Assembly (NCBI GenBank): GCA_045105235.1
Contig: JBGCDH010000087.1
Span: forward strand, 1-64,000
Length of the DNA: 64,000 nucleotides
From: GCA-2684655 sp045105235
GTDB lineage: Bacteria > Planctomycetota > UBA1135 > UBA2386
Direction: 5' to 3'
Shown: piece by piece, positions 17,425 to 26,155 of the stretch
Layout: each line of letters begins with the position of its first letter
Position numbering within the stretch: the stretch's first letter is position 1
The notes under the pieces: model-generated
The model's input: only the letters and a program-made list of their open reading frames with translations
What the model was told of the DNA's origin: nothing
Database searches by the model: none
Translations under genes and position numbers: made by a program

Positions 17425-19781
17425 TGCGCGTTCGCGTGAACTTTGTATTGGCCAACGATGGAGTGAAGCTCTGCTGCGAGCGTGCCGAGTTCCTTGCCTG
17501 CAAGCTCGGTGTTCTCGGCGGCTGCCGCCGTTTGTCGCGTGTTCTGGTCGACGCTTTGGATCGCGGTCGCGATCTCCTGGCTCGTTCGCACGCACTCCGC
17601 GACGTTGCGGTTGACGACCTCAAACGTCTCGGTGTTGGCGCTGAGGTTGCTGGCAATCTCCTGCGTGGCCGTGCGCTGTTCGCCGACGGCGATTGCGATC
17701 GACTTCGATGCCGAGTTGACCTTGCAGATGACCTGGTCGATTTCGCTGATGGCGTCGACCGAGCCCTGCGTGGTCTCCTGGATGCGCTCGATACGCTGGC
17801 GAATGTCTTGGGTCGCTTCGGCCGTTTGTCGAGCGAGATCCTTGACCTCGTTGGCGACAACCGAGAAGCCCTTGCCGGCCTCGCCTGCGCGGGCTGCTTC
17901 GATCGTTGCGTTGAGTGCCAGCAGGTTGGTTTGCTCAGCGATGTCTTGGATCGTCTCAATGACGCGTCCGATCTCGTTTGCCGCCGAACCGAGGGTGGAG
18001 ATCTGGCTGTTGCTGGAGCGCGTCAGCTCGGCTGCGTGGTCGGCAACCTTGGCTGCAGATTCGGCGTTGGTGGCCACTTCGCCGATGCTCGCGGTCATCT
18101 CTTCGACGGCGGCGGCAACCGTGCGCATCGTGCCAGCCATGCTGTCACTGGAGTTGCTGACGGTGTTCATGTTGCCGTTCATCTCCTCGGCGGAGGACGA
18201 GACGGTCGCCGACTCTTGACGCGTGCGGTCGGCGCCGGAAGCAAGCTCGCCGGCGACGTTCATCAGCTGGTTGGATGAGCCCGTCACGCTGGTGGTCTTC
18301 TCGCCGATCTCGGTGATCGACTTCTGGATGCGAATGGCGAATGCGTTGAACCACTTCGCCAATTCGCCGACCTCGTCCTTGGAGGAGTCGTCGAGGCGTC
18401 GGGTCAGGTCGGCGTCGCCTTCGGCGATGTCGCGCATGGCGTCGGACGTGGTCTTGATCGGCCTCAGGAAGGCGCGTGCGAAAATGCTCGCCAAGCTGGC
18501 GAGCAACAGGGCCGCGCCGACGACCAGGCCGATGTTCCACGTCAGCATGGAGCTTGAAGCCGCGGCGCTCTTGACGAGCATCTCGTCTGCGCTTGCTGCG
18601 ACTTCGTCGCGGTCGATGCGCCCGATGGCGCACCATGTGTTGCCGAGCAGTTCAAACGGGCTGAACGCGATGATCTCTAGTGATCCGTCTTCGCGCTCGC
18701 GTGTCTCAATGCCTGATTCACTGTGCTTGCTAGCTCGTTCGACTTGCGGCAGGCCAAGGTCGGCTGCGTCAGGGTCTCTGAACGCGGCGATGACGCTGTT
18801 CGTCTCGGGGTGCTGGCGCGAGTCCGAGCGCATCAAGCCGTCGGATCCGACCAGAAACATGTCGCCGGTTTCGCCGAGCCCTGCCGCGGACGCCATGATC
18901 CCGTTGATCCGCGAAATCGGCATCTGGAACGCTAGGTATCCAATGCGGCGGTTGTTGGCTGTGATGGGCGCGCCGATAAACGATGCCGGTGCTTCGTAGG
19001 ATGGGGCGTAGCGCTCGTAGTCGGTGAACGTCGCGCCGTTACCGTCGTTCTGGCGCAGCTTCTGGTAGAGCTTGCCGAGGCCGCTACTGCTCCAAGCGCC
19101 CTTGGTCAACGAGGTGCCGAAGTCCGCTTCTTTGAAGACCGAGTAGACGACGCGGCCTTCCGTGTCGATCAGGAACACGTCGTAGTATTCGAACGTTTCC
19201 TGAAAGCGGCGGAACCAGTTGTGGTACTGCGCGTGCAGGTTGCCGTACGCCGACACATCGTCGCCGCGGGTCAGTCGCTGCTTTTCGCCGAGCGGATGCG
19301 GGTTCGCGGCGAGGTAGAAGTGCTGTGCGACGATGGTCTCGGCGTCGCTGGCCTGCACGATCGACTCGATGGAAGTGCGGTCGCCTGTGTTCTCTTCGTA
19401 GGCCTTGCCAAAGTTCGCGCGGTGGTAGCTTGTGAGTGCTGGGCGCAGCTCGGCGGCCTGCTCTTCGTCGAGCCCATTACCCTCAGCGATGCCGCTGAAG
19501 GAGGTTGCGAAGCCTTCCGTCGCCGCCACTACGCTCGGGTTGGCGGCCGTTGACTTCACCTGTTCTTCGATGAACTGGAAGTAGCTGTGCACATGCGCCG
19601 CGCGGCCTTCCAAGAGGCCGTTCAGCCGTTGCGCGGACTCCTCTTCGAGCGAGGCAACCGACTGTGCGACGAGATCGTCGCTCGTCTGTTGCGCCGTGAA
19701 GTGCGCAAAAGTGATCGTTGCGGACATCGGCACGACGCCGCAAAGCAGTATCAGCAGGACTAGCTTGCTCTTCAGACTCAT
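17421..19781 (-). CDS. Methyl-accepting chemotaxis protein
   Basis: 786 residues. An N-terminal membrane span (about 7-27) precedes a large periplasmic sensor of ~380 residues, most like a double Cache domain. A second span lies at ~412-435 and leads into a HAMP domain (RPIKTTSDAMRDIAEGDADLT). The cytoplasmic signalling hairpin is clear, with its tip near residues 614-637 (EQTNLLALNATIEAARAGEAG). It would sense a small extracellular ligand and control CheA; the ligand is unknown. It is the first gene of the operon, preceded by a GAGACGAC purine-rich site just before ATG. Its TGA overlaps the cheA ATG. Confidence 0.93.
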   Translation of the reverse strand: MSLKSKLVLLILLCGVVPMSATITFAHFTAQQTSDDLVAQSVASLEEESAQRLNGLLEGRAAHVHSYFQFIEEQVKSTAANPSVVAATEGFATSFSGIAEGNGLDEEQAAELRPALTSYHRANFGKAYEENTGDRTSIESIVQASDAETIVAQHFYLAANPHPLGEKQRLTRGDDVSAYGNLHAQYHNWFRRFQETFEYYDVFLIDTEGRVVYSVFKEADFGTSLTKGAWSSSGLGKLYQKLRQNDGNGATFTDYERYAPSYEAPASFIGAPITANNRRIGYLAFQMPISRINGIMASAAGLGETGDMFLVGSDGLMRSDSRQHPETNSVIAAFRDPDAADLGLPQVERASKHSESGIETREREDGSLEIIAFSPFELLGNTWCAIGRIDRDEVAASADEMLVKSAAASSSMLTWNIGLVVGAALLLASLASIFARAFLRPIKTTSDAMRDIAEGDADLTRRLDDSSKDEVGELAKWFNAFAIRIQKSITEIGEKTTSVTGSSNQLMNVAGELASGADRTRQESATVSSSAEEMNGNMNTVSNSSDSMAGTMRTVAAAVEEMTASIGEVATNAESAAKVADHAAELTRSSNSQISTLGSAANEIGRVIETIQDIAEQTNLLALNATIEAARAGEAGKGFSVVANEVKDLARQTAEATQDIRQRIERIQETTQGSVDAISEIDQVICKVNSASKSIAIAVGEQRTATQEIASNLSANTETFEVVNRNVAECVRTSQEIATAIQSVDQNTRQTAAAAENTELAGKELGTLAAELHSIVGQYKVHANAQ

Positions 19782-20061
19782 AGTCGTCTCTCCAATCGAC
19801 TGGGCGATATGGCAGGGGCGGCTGGGTGTCGCCTCTGCTCCCGTGCTTCTTCGGCAGCCCCCGCGGACAACCTGCAGCAGAAGTTGCTACTGCCCGTGGC
19901 GATGCGGTTGTGCGTTTGCCGAGTTGCTGTCCGGCGCGTTTGCTGTCGCGCTCGGAGGTGTGGAGGCGACGTTTGCTTTGTCCGCTGCCGCTGCCAAGGT
20001 ATGAATGATGGCGGCTCCGCCGCCGGTCTGATCTCGGCGACGCGCAGCCCTGAATCGATCC

Positions 20062-20514
20062 ATGAACAAGGCTCTGACTTCGTTGCTTCTCGCCGCCCTG
20101 GTCGGCTTCGTCGCTCCTCTCCAGGCCCAGGAGGACTCCGGGAAGACCCGCAAAAAGTCGCCGGTGAAGGTCGAGATGGAGAAGCTCGACGAATCGCTGG
20201 ATGCCGTCGCTGCCTTCCTCGAGAAGCCGGCCGGTGCGGCGCCGATGCAGCAGGTTGCGGCGGCCCAAGCCGCGCTGCAGGAGGCCAAGAAGCATCCGCC
20301 GCGGACCCTAGAGCAGCAGCCCGAAGAGAAGCGGGCAGCCTTCCTCGCCGCCTACAAGGTGGAGATGAACAAGAACCTGCGGCTGGTGTTGGACCTCGAA
20401 GACGCTCTGCTGCAGAAGGATTGGGAGGCGGCAAAGACCGCGATGGCAGCGATCAAGAAGCTTAAGAAGTCGGCACACCGCACCTACAAGGGGCGCCGCC
20501 GCCGTCGCAAGTAG
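20062..20514 (+). CDS. Small exported helical protein, cytochrome b562-like
   Basis: 150 residues with a clear signal peptide (MNKALTSLLLAALVGFVAPLQA). The mature part is nearly all helical and charged, ending in an RRRRRK tail. Its layout, with KLDESLDAVAAFL in the first helix and AIKKLKKSAHRTYK at the end, recalls cytochrome b562/c' type four-helix bundles, where a late Cys-x-x-Cys-His or His binds haem. Here only the histidine of KSAHRTYK remains and no CxxCH is present, so haem binding is doubtful. It is divergent from the chemotaxis operon with a 280-bp gap and is followed by a lipoprotein gene on the same strand. Confidence 0.6.
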   Translation: MNKALTSLLLAALVGFVAPLQAQEDSGKTRKKSPVKVEMEKLDESLDAVAAFLEKPAGAAPMQQVAAAQAALQEAKKHPPRTLEQQPEEKRAAFLAAYKVEMNKNLRLVLDLEDALLQKDWEAAKTAMAAIKKLKKSAHRTYKGRRRRRK

Positions 20515-20617
20515 TCGCCGTCCCCTCGCCCGCCGTCCGAAGTAGGCGGCGCGCACGCTGTAACCATTGGCTCGGCTTTGCTATGGTCGTGCCGAACGTC
20601 TGCATCGAAACGGTCAC

Positions 20618-21259
20618 ATGGTCAACTGGTCCTTCCTGCCGCGTATGCGCGGCCTCGTGAGCGCGAAGCTGCTCTCCTCCGCGGGTTTGCTCGGCCTCCT
20701 ATTGGTGTCGGGTTGCCGGACGGTCAACCCGGTCAACGTCGACGGCAACTTCATTGCGTCGCCAGCTCTGGCCGAGCGCAGCCCGGGCGTCGTTTCGGTG
20801 CTGCCAGTTGAGGACGGCAGCGGCGGTGCGGTTTCGCGCCACCTGACGTTTATGCGGCAAGAGCTGCGTCGCCAGCTCAGCGATCGCCTGTATGCGGCGA
20901 CGACCGAGCAGTGGGTCGATGCGTCGCTGCGCGGCAGCACATCGCTGTCGGAGTCGATCCTGACGCCGGCGAGCCTTGAGCGTGTCGCGGCGGCGGGCCC
21001 GGATGACGCCGTTTTCGCCGTGCGCGTAGAGCGGTGGGACGAATCGACCCTGCTGGCAAACCGGCGCGTCCGATTCCGCCTGCAGGCGGCGCTGGTCGCG
21101 AAGGATGGCACCCAGCTTTGGAGCGGCGACCTGGAAGGCACCGTGAAGGCGGGCGGGGCCGGCGCAGCTCCCATCGGCAAAGATGCCGCGGCGCGCAGCT
21201 GCGTGGAGCTCTCGGTCCGGCAGCTGTTGCTGCGCCTGCCCGACCGTGTTGTTCGGTAG
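20618..21259 (+). CDS. Putative lipoprotein
   Basis: 213 residues from ATG at 20618; an internal ATG at 20645 would give a more usual signal peptide and cannot be excluded. A hydrophobic segment ends in the lipobox LLLVSGC, so the protein should be lipid-modified and anchored in the envelope. The mature domain has SVLPVEDGSGG, then RQELRRQLSDRLY, a VFAVRVERWDES strand and LQAALVAKDGTQLWSGDLEG near the end. This pattern recalls lipoproteins of the GNA1162/LpoB-like class (a Rossmann-like domain with TQLWSG-type strands), but the match is only by eye. It precedes rpsO by 303 bp. Confidence 0.55.
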   Translation: MVNWSFLPRMRGLVSAKLLSSAGLLGLLLVSGCRTVNPVNVDGNFIASPALAERSPGVVSVLPVEDGSGGAVSRHLTFMRQELRRQLSDRLYAATTEQWVDASLRGSTSLSESILTPASLERVAAAGPDDAVFAVRVERWDESTLLANRRVRFRLQAALVAKDGTQLWSGDLEGTVKAGGAGAAPIGKDAAARSCVELSVRQLLLRLPDRVVR

Positions 21260-21414
21260 GCGTGTTGTTCGGTAGGCGTGGTTCGCGGGCGGGCGGCCGG
21301 TGATGGCTGGGGGGGAGTCTGGATCCGGTCGTGTCGGATGTGCCGCGCTCTCGACGCGCCTGGTGCGCGGAGCAGGCTTCTGAGGACTTCGTGTAGAACG
21401 AATCGTCCTAGTCC

Positions 21415-21444
21415 TTGCAGGCGAGGGGAAGTTTTGGCTATTCT
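21415..21444 (+). promoter_or_regulatory. Candidate sigma-70 promoter for rpsO
   Basis: TTGCAG at 21415-21420 and TATTCT at 21439-21444 are separated by 18 bp and lie about 120 bp before the rpsO ATG. The boxes match the vegetative consensus at 3 of 6 and 4 of 6 positions. It is the best pair in the gap but remains a weak call. Confidence 0.35.
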
Positions 21445-21455
21445 CTCCGCCCAAT

Positions 21456-21492
21456 CCGGGTTCGGCCCGGCTTCCCCGCCAATGTGGCGGGG
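21456..21492 (+). promoter_or_regulatory. Two-hairpin rpsO leader, possible S15 autoregulatory site
   Basis: Two perfect hairpins follow each other: CCGGG-TTCGG-CCCGG at 21456-21470 and CCCCGCC-AATGT-GGCGGGG at 21474-21492. They lie between the candidate promoter and the rpsO start. In several bacteria ribosomal protein S15 binds structured leaders of its own mRNA and represses translation, and such leaders differ in shape between lineages. That this leader does so is inference. Confidence 0.45.
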
Positions 21493-21562
21493 GCGACCGC
21501 GCAGCTGGAACCCCTGTTTTCTGGCGCGCAGGTTCTGAAACACTCACTACGAGGAAACAGGG

Positions 21563-21832
21563 ATGACTATCGCCAACGACGCCAAGAAGCAGATCATCAC
21601 CGAGAGCCGCCGTCACGAATCGGACAGTGGTTCCCCGGAGGTGCAGATCTCCGTGCTGACAGCTCAAATCAAAGAGCTGACGACGCACATGCAGCGCCAC
21701 CCGAAGGACTTTCACAGCCGTCACGGACTGCTGGCCAAGGTCAACCGGCGCAACAAGCTGAGCACCTATCTGCGGCGTACCGACCCCAAAAAGCACGCGG
21801 AGCTGTCCGCCAAGCTCGGTCTGCGTCGCTGA
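21563..21832 (+). CDS. rpsO: 30S ribosomal protein S15
   Basis: 89 residues, the usual S15 length. The conserved SGSPEVQISVLTAQIKELT segment, the HPKDFHSRHGL loop that contacts 16S rRNA and the RRNKLSTYLRR helix are all present. S15 is an early-binding protein of the small subunit platform. The start is fixed by a purine-rich site (GAGGAAACAGG) just upstream of ATG. The gene is followed by pnp, the widespread bacterial rpsO-pnp pairing. A two-hairpin leader precedes it. Confidence 0.98.
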   Translation: MTIANDAKKQIITESRRHESDSGSPEVQISVLTAQIKELTTHMQRHPKDFHSRHGLLAKVNRRNKLSTYLRRTDPKKHAELSAKLGLRR

Positions 21833-21854
21833 TCTCGACGCGTCCGATGCGGGA

Positions 21855-21910
21855 GCAGGAATACTGAAGCAGCAATACTGAAGCAGCCATGCTGGTGCAG
21901 GATTGCTGGA
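21855..21910. repeat. 14-bp tandem repeat between rpsO and pnp
   Basis: Four head-to-tail units follow the pattern GCAGNNATNCTGNN: GCAGGAATACTGAA, GCAGCAATACTGAA, GCAGCCATGCTGGT and GCAGGATTGCTGGA, with a fifth GCAGCC beginning. They start 22 bp after the rpsO stop. The period is not a multiple of three and no gene crosses it. Confidence 0.8.
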
Positions 21911-22025
21911 GCAGCCGCGCACGGACCATCATCAGGAGTTTATCCCATACAATCGGCAGCCCAATTGGGGTGCCAATCGCCGGCGAGCGCCATGCGCGAC
22001 GTCGGCACCAAGTGCAGGGCAGAGT

Positions 22026-22119
22026 GGCCGGAGGAACCGGCCCTGTCCCGAGCACCCAGCCGAGCCCCAAGAAGGGTCGGCATCGCCTCGATGCAAAAGG
22101 CGTCCTCCCGAAAGGGGAG
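22026..22119 (+). ncRNA. Structured RNA region between rpsO and pnp
   Basis: Three hairpins lie within 95 nt: GGCCGG-AGGAA-CCGGCC (22026-22042), GCATCG-CCT-CGATGC (22080-22094) and CTCCC-GAAAG-GGGAG (22105-22119). In Escherichia coli and relatives the pnp leader is cut by RNase III and used by PNPase for autocontrol, so a processed leader is a reasonable guess here. It could equally be a separate small RNA. The 528-bp rpsO-pnp gap has no credible gene. Confidence 0.4.
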
Positions 22120-22360
22120 AGCGTCATTGGCGGATGCCCCAAGTGGCGGTCGTCGCGCGTCGTGGCCCCTTTCAGGCGTGCCGGACGCGGAATGTCCCGT
22201 AGCGCACGCCCTCTACGGCTGCTCGACGCTCAGCTGAGTGTTCTATGAGTCACCGGATCGATCGCCCGATGTGGGCCCCGAGGAGCGGGGCAAGAAAGCG
22301 GGTGCCCGGTGAGCAGCAGTCGGCTGTTTGAAACGAAGAAGACAAGAAGCCTCCATATTT

Positions 22361-25300
22361 ATGGCAACCAAGAAGAAGGCCGACGGCGCTCCGGCAAAGA
22401 AAGCGCGCAGTAGTTCCTCCCGCAGCAGCTCTTCCAGCGGCAGTCCGCGGAAGAAGGCCGCCAAGAAGACGTCGACACGCAAAAAGGCGTCGAGCAAGAA
22501 GAGCGCCGCATCGGATGCTCCCGTCGGCAGCGGCGAACGCATCGTCGTCGAGCGCCAGATCGCTGGCCGCACGCTGAGCCTCGAGACCGGCCGCATGGCC
22601 AAGCTCTCGGATGGTGCGGTCCTCGCTCGCTACGGCGACACGATGGTTCTGGCCTGCGTCAACAGCAACAAGGCGCCGGACCACTTCGACTTCTTTCCGC
22701 TCACGGTCGACTACCGCGAAAAGACGTCGGCTGCAGGTGTCATCCCGGGTGGCTTCTTCAAGCGCGAAGGCCGTCCGAACACCAAGGAGATCCTTACCTG
22801 CCGCATCATTGACCGCTCGGTGCGACCGATGTTCCCAGACGGGTTCCGTCGCGATGTGCAGGTCTTGTCGCAGGTGCTCGCAACCGACCGCGAAAACGAT
22901 CCAGACGTGGTCGCCGCGATCGCGAGCTTTGCCTCGCTGGCCGTTAGCTCGCTGCCGCACGGTCGCTCGCTCGGCATGGTCCGCATCGGCTGCGTCGACG
23001 ATGAGCTCGTGGTCAACCCGACCTGGTCGCAGGTGACAAGTGACGCCAACAAGCTCAACCTGACGGTCGCCGGCCACGAAGACGCCGTCGTCATGGTCGA
23101 AGCCGGCGCCAAGGAAGTCTCAGAAGAGACGATGCTAGAAGCGCTCGCGCTCGCCCACGAAGTCTGCAAGGAGGTCGTCGACATGGTCGAAGAGCTCCGC
23201 GAGAAGGCCGGCAAGCCGGAGATGGACTTTGACGTTCCGGTCCCCGACAAGAAGCTCGAAGCGTCGATCAAGAAGAAGTTTGGCAAGCTGCTCGCGGACG
23301 CACCGGTAACGGTCGGGCCCAAGCAGGTTCGCCAGGCGGCCATCAAGGCCGCCAAAAACGAGGTCCTCGCAGTCTTTGGTGCCGACGACGACATGTCGGC
23401 CGACGAGCAAAAGGCCTGGGACAAGAAGGTCTCGAACATCGTCGGCTCGATGGTCAAGCAGGCCGAGCGCGATTCGATCCTCGATCGTGGCGTGCGTGCC
23501 GACGGTCGCGAGAGCGACACGATTCGTCCGATTACCGTCGAGGTGGGCGTGCTGCCTCGCGTGCACGGTTCGGTGCTGTTCACCCGCGGTGAGACGCAGG
23601 CGCTCGGTGTGGTGACCCTAGGCGGCACCGACGACCAGCAGATCATCGATGGCCTGATGCCGGAGCCGCGCAAGCGCTTCCTGCTGCACTACTCGTTCCC
23701 GCCGTTCTCGGTGGGGGAGACCAAGCGCGTGCTGGCTCCAGGTCGTCGCGAGATTGGCCACGGTGCACTCGCCGAGCGCGGTCTTGAGCACCTTCTTCCG
23801 AATAAGGAAGACTTCCCCTACACGATCCGCGTCACCAGCGAGATTCTCGAGTCGAATGGCTCGTCATCGATGGCGACCGCTTGTGCGGGCACGCTCGCAA
23901 TGATGGACGCCGGTGTGCCGATCAAGCAGCCAGTCGCAGGCATTGCGATGGGCCTGATCATGGAGGGCAAGGACTACGCGGTCCTGTCCGACATCCTCGG
24001 CAGTGAGGATGGCTGTGGCGACATGGACTTCAAGGTCGTCGGCACCGGTCGCGGGATCACCGCGCTGCAGATGGACATCAAGTGCGAAGGGCTGACGCGC
24101 GAAATCCTCGCCGAGGCTCTTGAACAGGCGCGCGAAGGCCGCCTGCACATCCTGCGGGAGATGCTCAAGGCGCTGCGTTCACCGCGCACCAAGCTGAGCC
24201 CGAACGCGCCGCGTCTCGAGTCGGTCCAGGTTCCGAGCGAGAAGATCGGTCTGATCATCGGCCCTGGCGGCAAGAACATCCGCCAGATGCAGGAGGAGTA
24301 CGAGGTCAAGATCTCGATTGAGGACAACGGCATGTGCACGGTCACAGGCGTGATCGGCGAAAAGGTCGAAGCGGCTCTGAAGCACATCAAGTCGATGACC
24401 GCCGAGATCGAGATGGGCACGACCTACACGGGTCGGGTTACGGCCATCAAGGAGTTCGGCGCGTTCGTCGAGATCCTGCCAGGTCAAGAAGGCTTGGTGC
24501 ACGTCTCCGAGCTGTCGAACGAGTTCATCAAGGCGGTTACCGACGTTGTTCGCATCGGCGATGAGGTCGAGGTCAAGGTCATTGCGATCGACGACTTCGG
24601 CAAGGTCAAGCTGAGCCGCAAGGCTCTCCTCGAAGGCGGTGGCGACCAGGCGCCGACGGAGAGCGGTGACGGCGATGGCGCCGAGCCAGATGGCGAAGAG
24701 CGCCGTCCGGCGCGTCGCGAACGCCCTGAGCGCAGCGAGCGCCCAGAGCGCAGTCGCGGCCGCGGCCGCGGCAGTGACGAAGCGGGGGAGGAACGTGCGC
24801 CACGCCGCCCGCGTCGTGACCGTGACGAAGAGCGTGAGTCGCGTGAGTCGCGTGAGCCGCGCGAGCCGCGTGAGGATCGCGGCGAGTCGAGGGATGATTC
24901 TCGTCGCCCGCGCCGCCCGCGCCGCGATTGGGACGCCGAAGGGGACGCTGGCGGCGGCGCCACACGTGGTGCCCGCGGCGATCGTCCTGAGCGGTCCGAG
25001 CGAGACCGCGATGGCGACGAAGAGCGTCCGCCGCGCGCCCGCAGGAGCTCGTCGCGAGACGAGGATGCTGGTGGTGGTCGCCCCGCGCGCCGTAGCCATA
25101 GCAGGGACGACGAAGGCGATCGCCCGTCGCGCCGTTCTGCTGGCCGCGACGATGATGTCGACAGCGATCGCCCGCCGCGCCGTGGCCGTGACGACAGTGA
25201 TCGTGGCGACCGTGGCGACCGTGGCCCTCGCCGCAGTCGTGGCGAGAGCGAGGATGCTCGGTTCGAAAGCCGCGCGCCGCGTCGTAGCCGCGATGAGGAC

Positions 25301-25789
25301 GACGATCGGCCGTCGCGTCCGCGCCGTAGCCCGGTATCACGTGACGATGAGTTGGAGGGTCGCGGCTCCCGCGACGACTCCCCGCGCCCCCCTCGTCGCC
25401 GCAGCCGCAGCGACGAAGGTCGCGAGGAAGCCGGTCGTGACGAAGGCCGTGAAGACCGTCCGTCGCGAGGTCGTCACAGCAGCTCGGATGACGAAGATCG
25501 CCCGCGCAGCCGCTCCGTCAGCGGGCGCAGCCGCAGCAGTCGTTCCGATGAGGTCGACGAAGCGGACGCCCGTCCGCGCCGCTCCTCGTCGCGCGATGAC
25601 CGCGGCGAAGAAGGCCGCGGCCGCGGCGGTTCCCGCCGTTCGTCGATGCCGATGAGCGAGTTCGATGATGAGGCGCGCCCGGCCGCCAAGCAGTCGACCT
25701 TCGATGGCGAGCTGGAGTCGATTGATAGCGTGATTGGCGACGATCGCGACGAAGGCTCCCGCCGCCCGCCGCGCCGCCGCCGCCGCTGA
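22361..25789 (+). CDS. pnp: Polyribonucleotide nucleotidyltransferase with long charged tail
   Basis: 1142 residues from ATG at 22361. PNPase degrades RNA 3' to 5' using phosphate. After a Lys/Ser-rich N-terminal extension (about 55 residues) the normal enzyme is complete: first RNase PH domain (GRMAKLSDGAVLARYGDTMV), helical domain, second RNase PH domain (GSVLFTRGETQALGVVTLGG), KH domain with GPGG near residue 630 and an S1 domain (686-755) ending KVKLSRKAL. Bacterial PNPase is usually ~700 residues. Here residues ~761-1142 form a tail of Arg, Asp, Glu and Ser with few hydrophobics (for example RPRRDRDEERESRESREP), predicted disordered. It may bind RNA or scaffold degradation partners. The tail stays in frame to a TGA. 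Confidence 0.96.
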   Translation: MATKKKADGAPAKKARSSSSRSSSSSGSPRKKAAKKTSTRKKASSKKSAASDAPVGSGERIVVERQIAGRTLSLETGRMAKLSDGAVLARYGDTMVLACVNSNKAPDHFDFFPLTVDYREKTSAAGVIPGGFFKREGRPNTKEILTCRIIDRSVRPMFPDGFRRDVQVLSQVLATDRENDPDVVAAIASFASLAVSSLPHGRSLGMVRIGCVDDELVVNPTWSQVTSDANKLNLTVAGHEDAVVMVEAGAKEVSEETMLEALALAHEVCKEVVDMVEELREKAGKPEMDFDVPVPDKKLEASIKKKFGKLLADAPVTVGPKQVRQAAIKAAKNEVLAVFGADDDMSADEQKAWDKKVSNIVGSMVKQAERDSILDRGVRADGRESDTIRPITVEVGVLPRVHGSVLFTRGETQALGVVTLGGTDDQQIIDGLMPEPRKRFLLHYSFPPFSVGETKRVLAPGRREIGHGALAERGLEHLLPNKEDFPYTIRVTSEILESNGSSSMATACAGTLAMMDAGVPIKQPVAGIAMGLIMEGKDYAVLSDILGSEDGCGDMDFKVVGTGRGITALQMDIKCEGLTREILAEALEQAREGRLHILREMLKALRSPRTKLSPNAPRLESVQVPSEKIGLIIGPGGKNIRQMQEEYEVKISIEDNGMCTVTGVIGEKVEAALKHIKSMTAEIEMGTTYTGRVTAIKEFGAFVEILPGQEGLVHVSELSNEFIKAVTDVVRIGDEVEVKVIAIDDFGKVKLSRKALLEGGGDQAPTESGDGDGAEPDGEERRPARRERPERSERPERSRGRGRGSDEAGEERAPRRPRRDRDEERESRESREPREPREDRGESRDDSRRPRRPRRDWDAEGDAGGGATRGARGDRPERSERDRDGDEERPPRARRSSSRDEDAGGGRPARRSHSRDDEGDRPSRRSAGRDDDVDSDRPPRRGRDDSDRGDRGDRGPRRSRGESEDARFESRAPRRSRDEDDDRPSRPRRSPVSRDDELEGRGSRDDSPRPPRRRSRSDEGREEAGRDEGREDRPSRGRHSSSDDEDRPRSRSVSGRSRSSRSDEVDEADARPRRSSSRDDRGEEGRGRGGSRRSSMPMSEFDDEARPAAKQSTFDGELESIDSVIGDDRDEGSRRPPRRRRR

Positions 25790-25817
25790 GCTCGGCGGTA
25801 GCGCGCAGCTTGCGGCT

Positions 25818-25848
25818 GAGCCGGCCAGTTCGTCTGGCTGGCCGGCTC
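25818..25848 (+). terminator. Perfect 11-bp hairpin after pnp
   Basis: GAGCCGGCCAG (25818-25828) and CTGGCCGGCTC (25838-25848) form a perfect GC-rich stem with a 9-base loop, 28 bp after the pnp stop. No T-run follows, so it may work as an intrinsic terminator only weakly, or it may protect the 3' end. Confidence 0.5.
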
Positions 25849-26155
25849 GGCTGGCCGCGCCGCCGGCCGCTGACGGCTAGGCGGGTCAGGCTCGCTCCAG
25901 GCCCGTTTTCCGCGCGCCCGGCATCTTGCCGGACCGCAGCATCTTGCCGGATAGCGGCACCTTCTGCCTGTGCGGCGATCGACTGCCCCAAGGCTGCAAA
26001 AGCCCCGCCGGAGCCCATGGCTTGGCCCTGAGCTCCGCTGCCGACACGTCCCATGCTGCGGGGCGGGGCAGAGCTGCCGGGGCCGGCATCTTCGGTCGAC
26101 CGGCAACTGCGGGTCGCGCGTCGATCCGGTTCGGCGCTAGCATGGCGGCGGACCC
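25849..26155. other. Intergenic region before the sigma-54 activator
   Basis: About 300 bp without a credible gene. A 13-bp direct repeat GCATCTTGCCGGA occurs at 25921-25933 and 25939-25951, 18 bp apart. No clear promoter was recognised. The upstream control region of the giant activator gene should lie here. Confidence 0.45.

Noticed and set aside
24179..25340. Several long antisense frames under the pnp tail
   Set aside because: The Arg/Asp/Ser repeats of the tail create open frames in every phase. None has a start with a ribosome-binding site or a recognisable domain.
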